Positions 24,064-33,469 are shown, numbered from the stretch's first letter. The stretch: DNA of 64,000 nucleotides from Veillonella sp. VA139 (GCF_003992005.1 NZ_RQVL01000001.1:183313-247312); one strand, 5' to 3'. Made by a program: numbers and translations. Notes: a model not told the origin generated them from the sequence alone.

Positions 24064-26553
24064 CTACAACATCAATCGTTCAATGACGGAGTAGATATTC
24101 AATCCAGCACACCAACCATCGCTGATAGTCTTGCCTGCAGTGATTACATACCGTGGGTCATCAAAATAGGTCCATTTATAATGTTTCCCTTTTCCAGTCA
24201 CTTGGAATCCGATGCTACGCAAATAGGATTCGAAACTAGAGTCCATTTTACGGTATGTACGGATTTTATTTTTCAATTCTTCACGGCGTTTACGGATGGA
24301 GTTGTTAAAATGATTCGCCTCTAACAAATCTTGAATGACATGCTCACGGCGAGAGTTGGGAGCGCATAATTTCTTATAATCTGCCAACATATCTAACACT
24401 AAATCACGCACTTCATGAGGATATAAATCTTTCTCTTCCCCGCGTAGCAAGATAAATTTCCCTTCTTGCATATCATCATCCAGTTCATCACCTTCAAACA
24501 ATCGTCCCACTTTAGACATATACAAATTGCCTTGCTCATCTGTGTACGCCACGCCATGCGGTGTTTGTACTGTGTCTGGGGTATCTGGGTCCGTATGGTC
24601 TTCCAAATCTTCCAACAAACGGTCATAATCGATGCGAAGTTGTTTATTCTCCTTGTGCAACTCATTGTTTTCCGCCAACAACTCTTCATTTTTATCTTCC
24701 AATGATGTGTAAGCCTCTCGTAAGGACTCATTTTCCTCTTCTAACTCTTTCAACTTCGCCAACAATACTTTGACTTCCGCTGGTGAAAGTTCACAGGCTT
24801 TTTCCTGTGCTTCAAGTTCCGCTTTTCGTTGTGCTTCCTCACGATCTCGTTGAATTTGGGCTTTCCGTTCTTCTTCTAAGCGTAATTGCTCTTGTCGCTC
24901 TTCCTCTTCACGGATGCAATCTGCTTCTAACTTCGCCATTTGTTCATCTAACAACACTAATTTTGCCACACTTCTCGCATAAGAGGTATACACGGAAACA
25001 GGCATTCCCTCTCGTAAGGCTTGAGCCACGTCAAAGACAGATGGTGCTTCCATGGAGACTAGAGATTCAAACTGCACTGTATTCCAAGGGAACACGCTAT
25101 CTTCTCCGCAAATAGCCCGTAATGGAATTAACTCGCCATCCACCAAGTCGTACGCATCTTGGTGTACCCAAATAATACCCCATCGCTCCATGACAGCATT
25201 CACTTTTTCCATCATCTCCACGGAGCCAACTTTTGTATACCGAGTCCCTTTAATCATACCTCGTTTCAATATGGGTGTCGTTTCAAATACACGATCATGC
25301 ACTTCTTTATGATGCATGTGAAGTAAGCGCATCAATGTCATTCCTGCTGAAATTTGTAACATCTGTGGCACGTCGAATAGACCTTCCTTACATCCTTCTT
25401 TCACCAATTGTGCCAGCATTTCTCCACAAGCCCCACTACGGTGCTCCACATTGGCTGTTTCTAAGGCAGCACTCATTGTATCGGTAGGAATGACATCTGC
25501 CACTTCCTCCATTGTTTCTTCTTCTAAAACCGTACTTTCAGACTCAGATGCCTCTTCAGTGTCTATCTCCGTAACAGTACTAGATTCATTTACATCTGGA
25601 CAATCTTCCACTTCTTTTACTTCATCAACAAATTCAAGGTGCATTTCTCCATCTGACACGGAAATGGTTTCAGAAGTTAATTGTGACATTTTATATTCTA
25701 ATCCAGCAATAGTCACTCCATCCCAAGTCTGTAAGGAGTCCATTGGTCGTAAACGGGAATAATATTGTAAGGCAGTCACACAAGATTCAATGGCATGATG
25801 TCCCTGTTTATCAATAGAAATGAGCTGTGGTTCCTTTTTACCATATGCGTCAGCAGGGAAAAAGAGGATTACATGTTTCATTCGTTCTTTATTAGTGCCC
25901 CATTGTGCTAAACTTTCATTGATTTTACCATTGTCACTAGGTACGACGATGACATGTGCCAACCCTAAGGTGCTCATCGCCAAATCATCCACATCTAAAG
26001 GAGCTTCCCCTGATTTTGAAAGAGTCACCATTAAGATAGGCATCTTACATTGCTTGTCACCATCTAATACCTTTTGAATATGACGAGCAGGATTATCTAC
26101 ATAACGTGGCGTACCCAGCATGCGTAGATTGTTATCAATACCACCTTTTCCAGCATCAATTAAAAATCGACAAAATGAACTTGCTAAGACTGGTAAGAAA
26201 TGTTCCTTATCCACTGGTTTACCTTCTCCATGGACATTCATAGTCACATAGTTCTCATCCCCATTATATACAAGATCTATCATGTATTTCCCAACTTGAA
26301 TAGTGATACTCAGCCTTGTAGCTACTACCTGATTAACACGTTGTATAGAAAAGTTAAATACTTCATTATGCCATGAGGTAAAATCTGCCATGGGAATCCA
26401 TACCATAGGATCAAATTTTTCATATTCCTCACCTACTATATGGCTATATATCCGTGCCACCTGTTCCGACTGCACCCAGTCTATGACAACTTGTCCAAAC
26501 GCTTCCTCTGAAAACCCTTTGGCTACTGGCATTTGCGTTGCGTATAATAACAT
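24064..26553 (-). CDS. Uncharacterised 829-residue coiled-coil protein
   Basis: I do not recognise this gene. Residues 1-300 look globular without a known motif. Residues about 305-360 are acidic, low complexity. A second globular part follows (about 370-520), then a long charged coiled coil (about 540-655; runs such as EEEERQEQLRLEEERKAQ). The end (about 745-829) is a small basic domain with FESYLRSIGFQVTGKGKHYK and YVITAGKTISDGW, which recalls HicA or other small RNA-binding folds, though weakly. No signal peptide or membrane segment is seen. It is a single gene with a converging terminator on one side and a repeat hairpin on the other. The architecture would fit a sensor or defence protein, but nothing proves it. 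Confidence 0.7.
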   Translation of the reverse strand: MLLYATQMPVAKGFSEEAFGQVVIDWVQSEQVARIYSHIVGEEYEKFDPMVWIPMADFTSWHNEVFNFSIQRVNQVVATRLSITIQVGKYMIDLVYNGDENYVTMNVHGEGKPVDKEHFLPVLASSFCRFLIDAGKGGIDNNLRMLGTPRYVDNPARHIQKVLDGDKQCKMPILMVTLSKSGEAPLDVDDLAMSTLGLAHVIVVPSDNGKINESLAQWGTNKERMKHVILFFPADAYGKKEPQLISIDKQGHHAIESCVTALQYYSRLRPMDSLQTWDGVTIAGLEYKMSQLTSETISVSDGEMHLEFVDEVKEVEDCPDVNESSTVTEIDTEEASESESTVLEEETMEEVADVIPTDTMSAALETANVEHRSGACGEMLAQLVKEGCKEGLFDVPQMLQISAGMTLMRLLHMHHKEVHDRVFETTPILKRGMIKGTRYTKVGSVEMMEKVNAVMERWGIIWVHQDAYDLVDGELIPLRAICGEDSVFPWNTVQFESLVSMEAPSVFDVAQALREGMPVSVYTSYARSVAKLVLLDEQMAKLEADCIREEEERQEQLRLEEERKAQIQRDREEAQRKAELEAQEKACELSPAEVKVLLAKLKELEEENESLREAYTSLEDKNEELLAENNELHKENKQLRIDYDRLLEDLEDHTDPDTPDTVQTPHGVAYTDEQGNLYMSKVGRLFEGDELDDDMQEGKFILLRGEEKDLYPHEVRDLVLDMLADYKKLCAPNSRREHVIQDLLEANHFNNSIRKRREELKNKIRTYRKMDSSFESYLRSIGFQVTGKGKHYKWTYFDDPRYVITAGKTISDGWCAGLNIYSVIERLML

Positions 26554-26711
26554 GTTTCTTTCCTCCTATACAAAATATAACCTACATGAACCTATATATA
26601 AAAGGTCATATCTTATTACTATTCGACAACAACCATAAAACTCCTACTTCAATATGTCACAAATAGAATGCCCTCATGCCTACTAACCTATCTTCTTTCT
26701 CTCGCACATAC
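26554..26711. other. Upstream region of the 829-residue gene
   Basis: This stretch contains the ribosome site (AGGAGG-like, near 26560) and AT-rich sequence. I see no gene and no clear promoter pair. Confidence 0.4.
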
Positions 26712-26766
26712 AAAGGGGCTGTCACAAAATGCACTTTTTTTACATTTTTGTTACAGCCCTTTTTTG
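26712..26766. repeat. Hairpin repeat, copy A
   Basis: A long imperfect palindrome: AAGGGGCTGTCACAAAATG pairs with CATTTTTGTTACAGCCCCTT across a T-rich loop. The same arms occur at 29811-29857 and partly at 23957-23978. It ends in a T run on the plus strand and could act as a terminator there. Confidence 0.7.
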
Positions 26767-26792
26767 TTTAATTAGCTATCATAAGTCAACCA

Positions 26793-26825
26793 AAAGCACC
26801 CTATGAGAGCAACATAGGGTGCTTT
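26793..26825 (-). terminator. Terminator of the autotransporter gene
   Basis: Perfect 13-bp stem: AAAGCACCCTATG at 26793-26805 and CATAGGGTGCTTT at 26813-26825. It lies about 36 bases after the autotransporter stop codon. Confidence 0.75.
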
Positions 26826-26861
26826 AGCCTTGCACAACTTTCTAAACGAAATGAAGGAATA

Positions 26862-29459
26862 TTAAATCATAAATTTCAATCCACCATTAATATTCCACGA
26901 TGCACGATCTCCACTTCCAAATATTTTATCATAATCAATATACACATTAGTACCGTTAGCAACTTGGTAACTAGCACCAAGATTGATTTGAGCCCAAGTT
27001 GTTTTTCCCTTATATTGGGTTGTTTTATTGCCACCATCATCAGCTGTATAGGAAGTATTAATATCGCCATTAAATTCATGGAATAGACCTAATGAGCCAT
27101 AAACACGTCCATGATGAAATGCTTTTGTTGCACTGACCATACCACCTAGAACAAGACTCGTATAATCATTTTGGTGTACAGATAGCACTTTCTTATCTTT
27201 TACTGCTGAATACGTACTTCCAGGGATTTTACTAGCACTAGCAAGGACAGATCTATAAACTGTCCAACCATTAACTGTACTTTCATGCGTGTATGTAACA
27301 GCTGTTCCCACTGCATTTGTTGTATACGTACCAGAAGTTAATTTACCCAATCTATCCACCGATTTCAGTGTATGCTCGATACGGCCTATCCCTAGAGCAA
27401 GCCCGATAGAGTCATGTGGTGTAAGTTGATAGTTTCCTTGTACGTTTCCTGTATACACTTTATCTTTGCTTTCAGAGTCATTATTTCCAGATAGATGGCT
27501 AACAGAACCCATCACATCCACTTTTGGAGTTACTTGTTTACCATAACTTAATTCCACTTCATTATAGTTTGTATGGTATCCATCATCTAATGTACGTTCT
27601 CCATATGACATGCGGACATTAAATTCATTATCGCCTACGAATTGGTGCCTATTTCTAAAACGATCCGCCCAAAGTATATTAATCGCAGTTCTTCCTAATC
27701 GCTCATCTTTCATGACCTTTGTTTCATAGTCCCCATTTTGTATAGAATTAAAGGCGGAACTAGATACATAAGAACCTAAGTGGTCATCAGTATACGTTAA
27801 TGCACCTTGTAGCAATGTTGCAGATGATGAGGTAAGACCTTCCGTTATACCGACTTTACCTGTTAAACGTTTCGCATTAGAAGCAGAATCTTCGTATTTT
27901 AATTTTTTACCTAAAGCCATTAAAGCTTTTTCTACAGATGCTCTATCTTTCATATTAATATTATTTGCATCTGTTAAGAGGGTAACACTAGAGTTTTCTT
28001 TTGCTTGTTTTACAATGAAGGTTCCCCCTGTATAATCACTATCCTCGGTTCCTTGATTAGCATGGGAATACATGACATTCATAGCCCCAGATAATGTATC
28101 TACCGTAATTGGTTTCGTATCATTTTGTAAAATCGTTCCCGCTGTATCAGCAGTCGATCCCCCTATCAAAGTTTTAATTTTTGAGCCTGTAAAATTACCG
28201 ACTCCATTATAACCTTCAAATGGTCTACCATAGTTCACATTATTCCATGTAGCTTTATTTTCTAACAGTAAATTCATACCTGTATTTTTTCTAATCTCAG
28301 CTTTATCAGGATTAGGGTTCGTTCTATCTACTTCTGCATAATGATTGATTACAACCCCCTTCATAGAAGAGTCTGGTGTAGACAGAGCAAGATTTATCTT
28401 CGTTGGTGTCTTTCCATACGTTAAGGTATCACGGTCAGCTTCACGATTAAATAAACCGATATTACCTAATATTTCTACTTTATGACCATTTGATTGCGTT
28501 AAATTACCATGTTCATCTACTTTAGAGTTCATATTTACCGTAGATTCTTCGGCAACGATAGCATAATGCTCAAAATCTACTGTATCTTTTGTAGCAATTC
28601 GTCCGCCACCATCAATGGTAATATTGGATCTAGAATTAGCTTGTACCCCAGTTCCATCTCCATCAATATCTACATCGCCTGTAATATGTACTCTAGGTCC
28701 TTGTTTCTCACCTATATAATTAAGTCCCGCATAGATACCATTCACAAAGTAATGTCCCACAAAGTAATATGTTCCTCGTACTCCTTGATTGGGAATTTCT
28801 ACGTGAATTTTTGCATTACCGTCAATAGTCACATCTGCATCATTGACCGCAACAATACCTCCTGTAACAGTTTCACGTGCTTTTGTACTATCTGTCCAAT
28901 AATTATTCTTTACATTAAAATCCACATCACCTTTTATGTTTACTTTCACTGTGGTGTCATCTTTACGATGAGAGGATGCAGCTAAAGCCGCTGTATCTAC
29001 ATTACTACTTTTAGCAGTTTTATCTACGTTTACAGTGAGTTTCTTAACTGTAATATTAATATTTCCTTTTGGTTGGGCTACCTTGTCTGCTTTCCATTCC
29101 CGCCATCCTCTACTGGATTCAGATCCCTTAATCGCACGAATCGGCATGTTACTTTTAACATGGTTAAATGTCAATTCAGCACCTTCTGCCTTAATCGTTA
29201 CATCTGCATCCTTGGATTCAATACCTTTGAATCTATTACTGAAAGTACTATTCTTACTAAAGTTATATGTTTTAGTAGCACTATCCCATATCCCACCTTT
29301 TTTTAGATCATCTCTAAAACCAGGAGGATTACCATTCATAATCTCTGTTTTCGCAAACTCTGTAATCGTTTGCTCAGCCATAACACCTGATGTCATAGAG
29401 ACCAGCGCACTAATACTTAAACATATTGCAGTAGACAGTTTTAACTTTCTAGAACTCAT
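26862..29459 (-). CDS. Autotransporter (type Va) surface protein
   Basis: 865 residues. A signal peptide of about 28 residues (ends near GVMAEQT) is followed by a repetitive beta-rich passenger (about 30-590) with many VDITG/VNIKGDVDF-type strands, typical of a beta-helix. The C-terminal about 270 residues form an autotransporter barrel, starting near NILWADRFRNRHQF and ending in alternating hydrophobic strands (NINGGLKFMI). Such proteins display adhesins or proteases on the cell surface; no catalytic motif is visible, so adhesion is the likely role. Its presence confirms an outer membrane. It is flanked on both sides by copies of a hairpin repeat. Confidence 0.93.
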   Translation of the reverse strand: MSSRKLKLSTAICLSISALVSMTSGVMAEQTITEFAKTEIMNGNPPGFRDDLKKGGIWDSATKTYNFSKNSTFSNRFKGIESKDADVTIKAEGAELTFNHVKSNMPIRAIKGSESSRGWREWKADKVAQPKGNINITVKKLTVNVDKTAKSSNVDTAALAASSHRKDDTTVKVNIKGDVDFNVKNNYWTDSTKARETVTGGIVAVNDADVTIDGNAKIHVEIPNQGVRGTYYFVGHYFVNGIYAGLNYIGEKQGPRVHITGDVDIDGDGTGVQANSRSNITIDGGGRIATKDTVDFEHYAIVAEESTVNMNSKVDEHGNLTQSNGHKVEILGNIGLFNREADRDTLTYGKTPTKINLALSTPDSSMKGVVINHYAEVDRTNPNPDKAEIRKNTGMNLLLENKATWNNVNYGRPFEGYNGVGNFTGSKIKTLIGGSTADTAGTILQNDTKPITVDTLSGAMNVMYSHANQGTEDSDYTGGTFIVKQAKENSSVTLLTDANNINMKDRASVEKALMALGKKLKYEDSASNAKRLTGKVGITEGLTSSSATLLQGALTYTDDHLGSYVSSSAFNSIQNGDYETKVMKDERLGRTAINILWADRFRNRHQFVGDNEFNVRMSYGERTLDDGYHTNYNEVELSYGKQVTPKVDVMGSVSHLSGNNDSESKDKVYTGNVQGNYQLTPHDSIGLALGIGRIEHTLKSVDRLGKLTSGTYTTNAVGTAVTYTHESTVNGWTVYRSVLASASKIPGSTYSAVKDKKVLSVHQNDYTSLVLGGMVSATKAFHHGRVYGSLGLFHEFNGDINTSYTADDGGNKTTQYKGKTTWAQINLGASYQVANGTNVYIDYDKIFGSGDRASWNINGGLKFMI

Positions 29460-29507
29460 ATTATACCCCTTTTACGATTCAAAATTATTATAGTGAAAAA
29501 TAATGCC

Positions 29508-29535
29508 CTTATAATTAAAGCTACACTATTTTCAA
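29508..29535 (-). promoter_or_regulatory. Probable promoter of the autotransporter gene
   Basis: TTGAAA (29530-29535) and TATAAG (29508-29513) are 16 bases apart on the minus strand, about 50 bases upstream of the start codon, with AAAAGGGG before the ATG. The rest of the 418-base gap (29460-29877) is AT-rich and holds only the hairpin at 29811. Confidence 0.5.
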
Positions 29536-29810
29536 CTTTTAACAAAATGAATATGTGTTATACCCATGCAAACTAGTAGACATTATATCGTATTATGTAT
29601 CCTCAAAAAACGCATCAGCAACGTTTAGTAGAAGTTTTCACCAATTTCACAGTTTTACACAAAATTGAGATATATACATGTACGCCTATTTCCATATGAT
29701 TCAAACCGTATGACATGTGTAAAATCAGTTTATTCTCATCATACTATACAAATTACTATCTTATCAATCCCTATCTATACAGCTACTCCATCAGCACTAA
29801 AAAGAAAAAA

Positions 29811-29857
29811 CGGGGCTGTAACTAAAATGTAAAAAAGTACATTTTGTTACAGCCCCG
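29811..29857 (-). terminator. Terminator of the ABC transporter operon; hairpin repeat, copy B
   Basis: The palindrome CGGGGCTGTAAC...GTTACAGCCCCG is followed on the minus strand by a T-rich run. It lies 20 bases after the stop codon of the binding protein. Its arms match copy A at 26712-26766. Confidence 0.8.
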
Positions 29858-29877
29858 ATAAGTCTTAACCTATATAA

Positions 29878-30876
29878 TTAGTCAATTTTAATACCATGGA
29901 TTTCTTCAGCTAAACGTTTCAACGCTTCTACTGTACGAACGCCTGGTGTAATTTCAGATAATTTTACACGGATGAAATGATTTTCTTGTACCGCTTTAAT
30001 TGTTTGTAATTGAGGGTCAGCTTTAATTTTAGCTACTTTTTCTTGGAAATCATCATCGTTGCGGATGGAATTACCATAATCAGGAATGATGATGTAATCA
30101 GGGTTTTGTTGTACAACTGTTTCCCAAGAACCTTTTGCCCAAGTTTTATCTACCCCTAAACCGCTCATTACATTATCAGCACCGATTAAACGCAATACAT
30201 TCGTCGTATAACCTTCAAATACTGTGAATGGTTGTCCATCTTGGGAGTCATATACGAATACACGTTTATGTGGAAGGTCTTTCAATTTAGCTTGTACTTT
30301 TTCTAAGATTGCACGTTGACCTTTTACCCATTCTTCTGCTTTTGCTTTCACGCCGAAGATTTCGCCCAATTTAATCATATCTTTGAAATTAGTTTCTAAA
30401 TCAGCTTCTGTAGATAAAGCAGACTCTGGAATCCAAATGTTTACTTTCTGAGCAATCATTTTATCTGCAGGGATACCTTCTTTGCTGAAAGAATCTTCCC
30501 AACCTGTAGCGAAGTCAGGTTTTACAGACATAAACACTTCATAAGAAGGCCATTTTTCAGCTAACACTTTTACTTTGCCATAGGCTTCTTGTAATGGTGG
30601 ATAGATTTCTTCTTCTTGGAAAGCTGTACCCACCATTTTATCTTCCAAGCCTAATTGTAACATCATTTCTGTTGTAAATTGAGACATGGATACGGCATGT
30701 TTAGGAGATTCTTTCACAGCAAATTCTGTTTGTTTACCTTCAAATGTTTGGCTCCAAGTTACCTCTGTACCAGTTTTTGCTTGTTCTTTTTCAGAACCAC
30801 AGCCTGCCACAGCCAAAGCGCCACATACTAAAGCTGTTAATACAAAGCCTTTAGATTTTTTCCAATTACTTAACAT
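29878..30876 (-). CDS. ABC transporter substrate-binding lipoprotein (iron/haem/B12 type)
   Basis: 332 residues from ATG 30876 (AAAGGGAAG upstream; a longer frame lacks a ribosome site). A lipoprotein signal ends in the lipobox LAVAGC. The mature protein has the two-lobed helical-backbone fold of FhuD/BtuF-like binding proteins (for example PDYIIIPDYGNS and RVFVYDSQDG). It captures a siderophore, haem or corrinoid in the periplasm and passes it to the permease encoded upstream in the same operon. Ligand specificity cannot be read. Confidence 0.92.
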   Translation of the reverse strand: MLSNWKKSKGFVLTALVCGALAVAGCGSEKEQAKTGTEVTWSQTFEGKQTEFAVKESPKHAVSMSQFTTEMMLQLGLEDKMVGTAFQEEEIYPPLQEAYGKVKVLAEKWPSYEVFMSVKPDFATGWEDSFSKEGIPADKMIAQKVNIWIPESALSTEADLETNFKDMIKLGEIFGVKAKAEEWVKGQRAILEKVQAKLKDLPHKRVFVYDSQDGQPFTVFEGYTTNVLRLIGADNVMSGLGVDKTWAKGSWETVVQQNPDYIIIPDYGNSIRNDDDFQEKVAKIKADPQLQTIKAVQENHFIRVKLSEITPGVRTVEALKRLAEEIHGIKID

Positions 30877-30898
30877 ATTCTTCCCTTTCTTACTACGA

Positions 30899-31642
30899 TT
30901 AGTAATATAAATGATACACGCCATCTTCCATGGACACATGGAATGGCACTTCAAAAATAGGCTCTAGCAACTCCGGTGTCAATACCTCTTGAGGCGTTCC
31001 CGTTTGCAACACTTTGCCATCTTTCATCAATACGATGTGATCACAATAGCGCGCCGCTAGATTCAGGTCATGGAGAACAACAATACTTGTACCCGAAAAG
31101 TTTTGCAATTCTTTCATGAGCGCCACCTTGTATTTCATGTCTAGATGATTCGTTGGTTCATCTAACAGTAATACCTCTGTTTGTTGTGTCAATGCTTTTG
31201 CAATGAACACCCGTTGCCGTTCACCGCCCGACAAATGTCCCATTTCTTCTTCTGCCAAGTGAGACACCCCCACTTGATCCATATAAGATTGGGCAATGGC
31301 AACATCTTCCGCTGTATAATTTCCAAAATGACTTTTATAAGGATATCGTCCCATGAGGACAATATCTTTCACTAAAAAATCATCAATCATAGCATCATGC
31401 ATTTGTGCTAGGACCGCCACCTTCCGTGAAAAGGTGGGGCCATCAATAGTTTGTAAAGGCACGCCATCCAATGTAATCGCATCGGTGGGGTGCAATTGAC
31501 TCAAATGTCCAAGGAGTGTCGATTTACCACAACCATTAGGTCCAATGATAGCCGTCATTTTATGTTTAGGAAAGCTGAGCTTCACATCATCTAAAATTAG
31601 TCGTTTTCCATAGGAAAAGGACAAAGAATTTACCTCGTACAT
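30899..31642 (-). CDS. ABC transporter ATP-binding protein (FecE/FhuC/BtuD type)
   Basis: 247 residues with Walker A GPNGCGKSTL (about 34-43), the signature LSGGERQRVFIAKAL, and Walker B VLLLDEPTNHLD (about 155-166). Walker B is followed by the D-loop and a switch histidine (VLHDLN). It powers the FecCD-type permease. It lies 12 bases after the permease stop and 22 before the binding protein start. Family sequence is typical of iron-chelate and B12 importers. Confidence 0.95.
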   Translation of the reverse strand: MYEVNSLSFSYGKRLILDDVKLSFPKHKMTAIIGPNGCGKSTLLGHLSQLHPTDAITLDGVPLQTIDGPTFSRKVAVLAQMHDAMIDDFLVKDIVLMGRYPYKSHFGNYTAEDVAIAQSYMDQVGVSHLAEEEMGHLSGGERQRVFIAKALTQQTEVLLLDEPTNHLDMKYKVALMKELQNFSGTSIVVLHDLNLAARYCDHIVLMKDGKVLQTGTPQEVLTPELLEPIFEVPFHVSMEDGVYHLYY

Positions 31643-31654
31643 AGTCCCTACTTT

Positions 31655-32653
31655 CTACCCCTGATGGCGGTATCTGGTCATAATAATCCAAATAAATAGC
31701 GGTGCCCCTAGTAAGGATGTCAATACGCCGATAGGAATTTCTTCGGGGCTATACATAGCCCGTGAAAGTACATCCGCCCAGATCATCACAATACTGCCAA
31801 TGAGTGGCGCAAAAATAAGTAATCGTCCATGTTTAGGTCCCCCAACCATGCGCGCCAAGTGCGGAATAATAAGGCCCATAAAGCCCACAACACCCACTTT
31901 TGCCACCAAGGTAGCAATGGCCACTGAGGATACAATCACCATAGATAATTGCAAGGATTTCACAGATAAGCCCATTTGTTTTGCTTCTTGTTGTCCTAAT
32001 AAAAGGACGTCAAAATCCTGTTTATACATATACATGTAGAGCATCAACAAACCAATGATGATAGCTGTTAATGGTAAATCTCTCCACTGGATGCCTGCAA
32101 AACTACCCAGCAACCAGAACATGGCACTCCGCACTTGTGCTTCATGCTTTGCTCCATAAATAATCATCATCGTAATGGATGAGAAAATACCAGTCATGCC
32201 CATGCCGATTAAGATTAATTTCACTGGACTTTGGCTACGACCTACGCAGAGAAGTACGAGCAAAATAGATATGCCTGCTCCTAATGCAGCAAAGAATGGC
32301 ACATTATAGGATGCCAAGAATGGCAAGCCCCCCATAATGATGGCAAAGACTGCCCCTGTACTAGCCCCTGACGAGACACCTAGTACATAGGGATCGGCTA
32401 GTGCATTGCGTGTTACCGTTTGCATCAGAACTCCTACCAAAGATAATCCAATCCCTGTCAGTACCGAATATAACAACCGTGGCAAACGAATATCTTGCAC
32501 AATAGTGCTCAACATGTTCATCTCATCTGTTGGCACTGGACTGGTAAACGCTTGGTACATATCCCACACGGGAATGAAAGAAGCTCCAAATTGAGGGGCT
32601 ATTACGAGTGAAATGACCAGTAAGATCAATAATCCTACGATTTTTAATTTCAT
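31655..32653 (-). CDS. FecCD-family ABC transporter permease
   Basis: 332 residues with about nine or ten membrane segments, of the FecCD/BtuC family. Characteristic stretches are RLPRLLYSVLTGIGLSLVG, GVSSGASTGAVFAI, GFMGLIIPHLARM and LLGAPLFIWIIMTRYR. The homodimer forms the inner-membrane channel for iron-siderophore, haem or cobalamin uptake. It is the first gene of the operon; AAAGGGCG lies six bases before the start. Together with the TonB receptor at the left of the window it could form a complete import route, though the loci are 25 kb apart. Confidence 0.94.
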   Translation of the reverse strand: MKLKIVGLLILLVISLVIAPQFGASFIPVWDMYQAFTSPVPTDEMNMLSTIVQDIRLPRLLYSVLTGIGLSLVGVLMQTVTRNALADPYVLGVSSGASTGAVFAIIMGGLPFLASYNVPFFAALGAGISILLVLLCVGRSQSPVKLILIGMGMTGIFSSITMMIIYGAKHEAQVRSAMFWLLGSFAGIQWRDLPLTAIIIGLLMLYMYMYKQDFDVLLLGQQEAKQMGLSVKSLQLSMVIVSSVAIATLVAKVGVVGFMGLIIPHLARMVGGPKHGRLLIFAPLIGSIVMIWADVLSRAMYSPEEIPIGVLTSLLGAPLFIWIIMTRYRHQG

Positions 32654-32687
32654 GTTATACGCCCTTTAACTATACCCAATATACGCT

Positions 32688-32756
32688 TAGGAGTTTCCCT
32701 CACGAAACCGTGCCTCCTACAGTAAAAAAAGAGCAACCTATGATGGGCGCTCTTTT
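32688..32756 (-). promoter_or_regulatory. Structured 5' leader of the ABC operon (two hairpins)
   Basis: In transcript order there is a terminator-like hairpin with a 7-T run (32727-32756). A nested stem-loop follows: outer arms TAGGAG/CTCCTA, inner arms CACG/CGTG (32688-32719). The first hairpin could simply end ygbA transcription, but it lies just after the promoter at 32767. Its CGCCC could also pair with the GGGCG of the permease ribosome site. Regulatory use is speculative. Confidence 0.4.
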
Positions 32757-32766
32757 GTCTATGTTC

Positions 32767-32796
32767 ATTATACTATGATTTTCGATATAGTGTAAA
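32767..32796 (-). promoter_or_regulatory. Promoter of the ABC transporter operon
   Basis: TTTACA (32791-32796), an 18-base spacer and a perfect -10 TATAAT (32767-32772) lie between ygbA and the permease gene. The expected start site is near 32760, giving a leader of about 107 bases. Confidence 0.7.
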
Positions 32797-32837
32797 GGTT
32801 TTACTTGGTTTTAACGCATTGTAATTTCTATAAAAAA

Positions 32838-33185
32838 TTATTTTATCAGGCCTTTTCCTAGTAATATGTGTCGTATTGTCATGATAGGATGTCTCCACAA
32901 CATACGGGGACCACTATAGCGCATAACTTCTTTAATTCGTTCCCGGTAGGTCGGTGCATAGCAATGTGTCTTGCACATGGCGCAAAAGGTTTTTACTTCC
33001 ATATGCGGGCACCGCTCCACCCTTGCTTCTGCATAATGCATCAACTCTGCACAACTTTCACAGAGGTCCCCAGACTTATATCGGTGCTGCCCTTTGCAGT
33101 AGATTTCTATCATTTTGCGCACTGTCTTTAATTCTTTCATACGTTTATCTTCTATAGTTCTTTGTTTCTTACTCTCTCGATCCAC
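32838..33185 (-). CDS. YgbA-like (nitrous oxide-stimulated promoter family) cysteine-rich protein
   Basis: 115 residues from GTG 33185, which has GAGG eight bases before it (GTG 33194 is also possible). It closely follows E. coli YgbA: CESCAELMHYAEARVERCPH, a second cysteine cluster FCAMCKTHCY, then REVMRYSGPRMLWRHP. Six cysteines in CxxC-type pairs suggest metal binding. In enterobacteria ygbA is controlled by NsrR and linked to recovery from nitric oxide; the biochemical role is unclear. Here it stands next to a metal-chelate transporter. Confidence 0.85.
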   Translation of the reverse strand: MDRESKKQRTIEDKRMKELKTVRKMIEIYCKGQHRYKSGDLCESCAELMHYAEARVERCPHMEVKTFCAMCKTHCYAPTYRERIKEVMRYSGPRMLWRHPIMTIRHILLGKGLIK

Positions 33186-33352
33186 TACTAACACCTCTTC
33201 TATCGTTTTTTCTTATGGCTCTATCAACTTCGGATAACTAGTAATATGTTAAAGCGTTCAATTTCTACTTGCCAGTTAAACAACTAGTATTTTTATCGAT
33301 TGTACCATACCCTTTTAGATAGGTACAACGTACTTTCTCACATTTGTACAAT

Positions 33353-33384
33353 AAAAAAACGCCATACTGACCATGTCAGCGGCG
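33353..33384 (-). terminator. Terminator after the small-peptide genes
   Basis: Stem CGCC.ACTGAC / GTCAG.GGCG (33360-33384) is followed on the minus strand by seven T. It lies 22 bases after the stop of the 20-codon ORF, supporting transcription of the small genes. Confidence 0.75.
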
Positions 33385-33406
33385 AATTTTATTTTGTAGT
33401 ATTCAT

Positions 33407-33469
33407 TTAATCACGTAGTACGCGGTAGAATACCATACCTGCGCCTATTAGCATTCCTAAACCATACAT
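33407..33469 (-). CDS. 20-residue small hydrophobic peptide (putative)
   Basis: ATG 33469 to TAA 33407 encodes MYGLGMLIGAGMVFYRVLRD. It is hydrophobic, with a GLGMLIGAG pattern suited to helix packing in a membrane and a short positively charged end. AAAGGAGGTG lies at an ideal distance before the ATG and a terminator follows the stop, so expression is likely despite the tiny size. No family is recognised; a type I toxin-like or membrane-modulating peptide is conceivable. Confidence 0.5.
   Translation of the reverse strand: MYGLGMLIGAGMVFYRVLRD

Noticed and set aside
24064..26553. Toxin-antitoxin HicA annotation for the C-terminus
   Set aside because: Only a loose resemblance; the segment is fused to a large protein and no HicB partner is seen.
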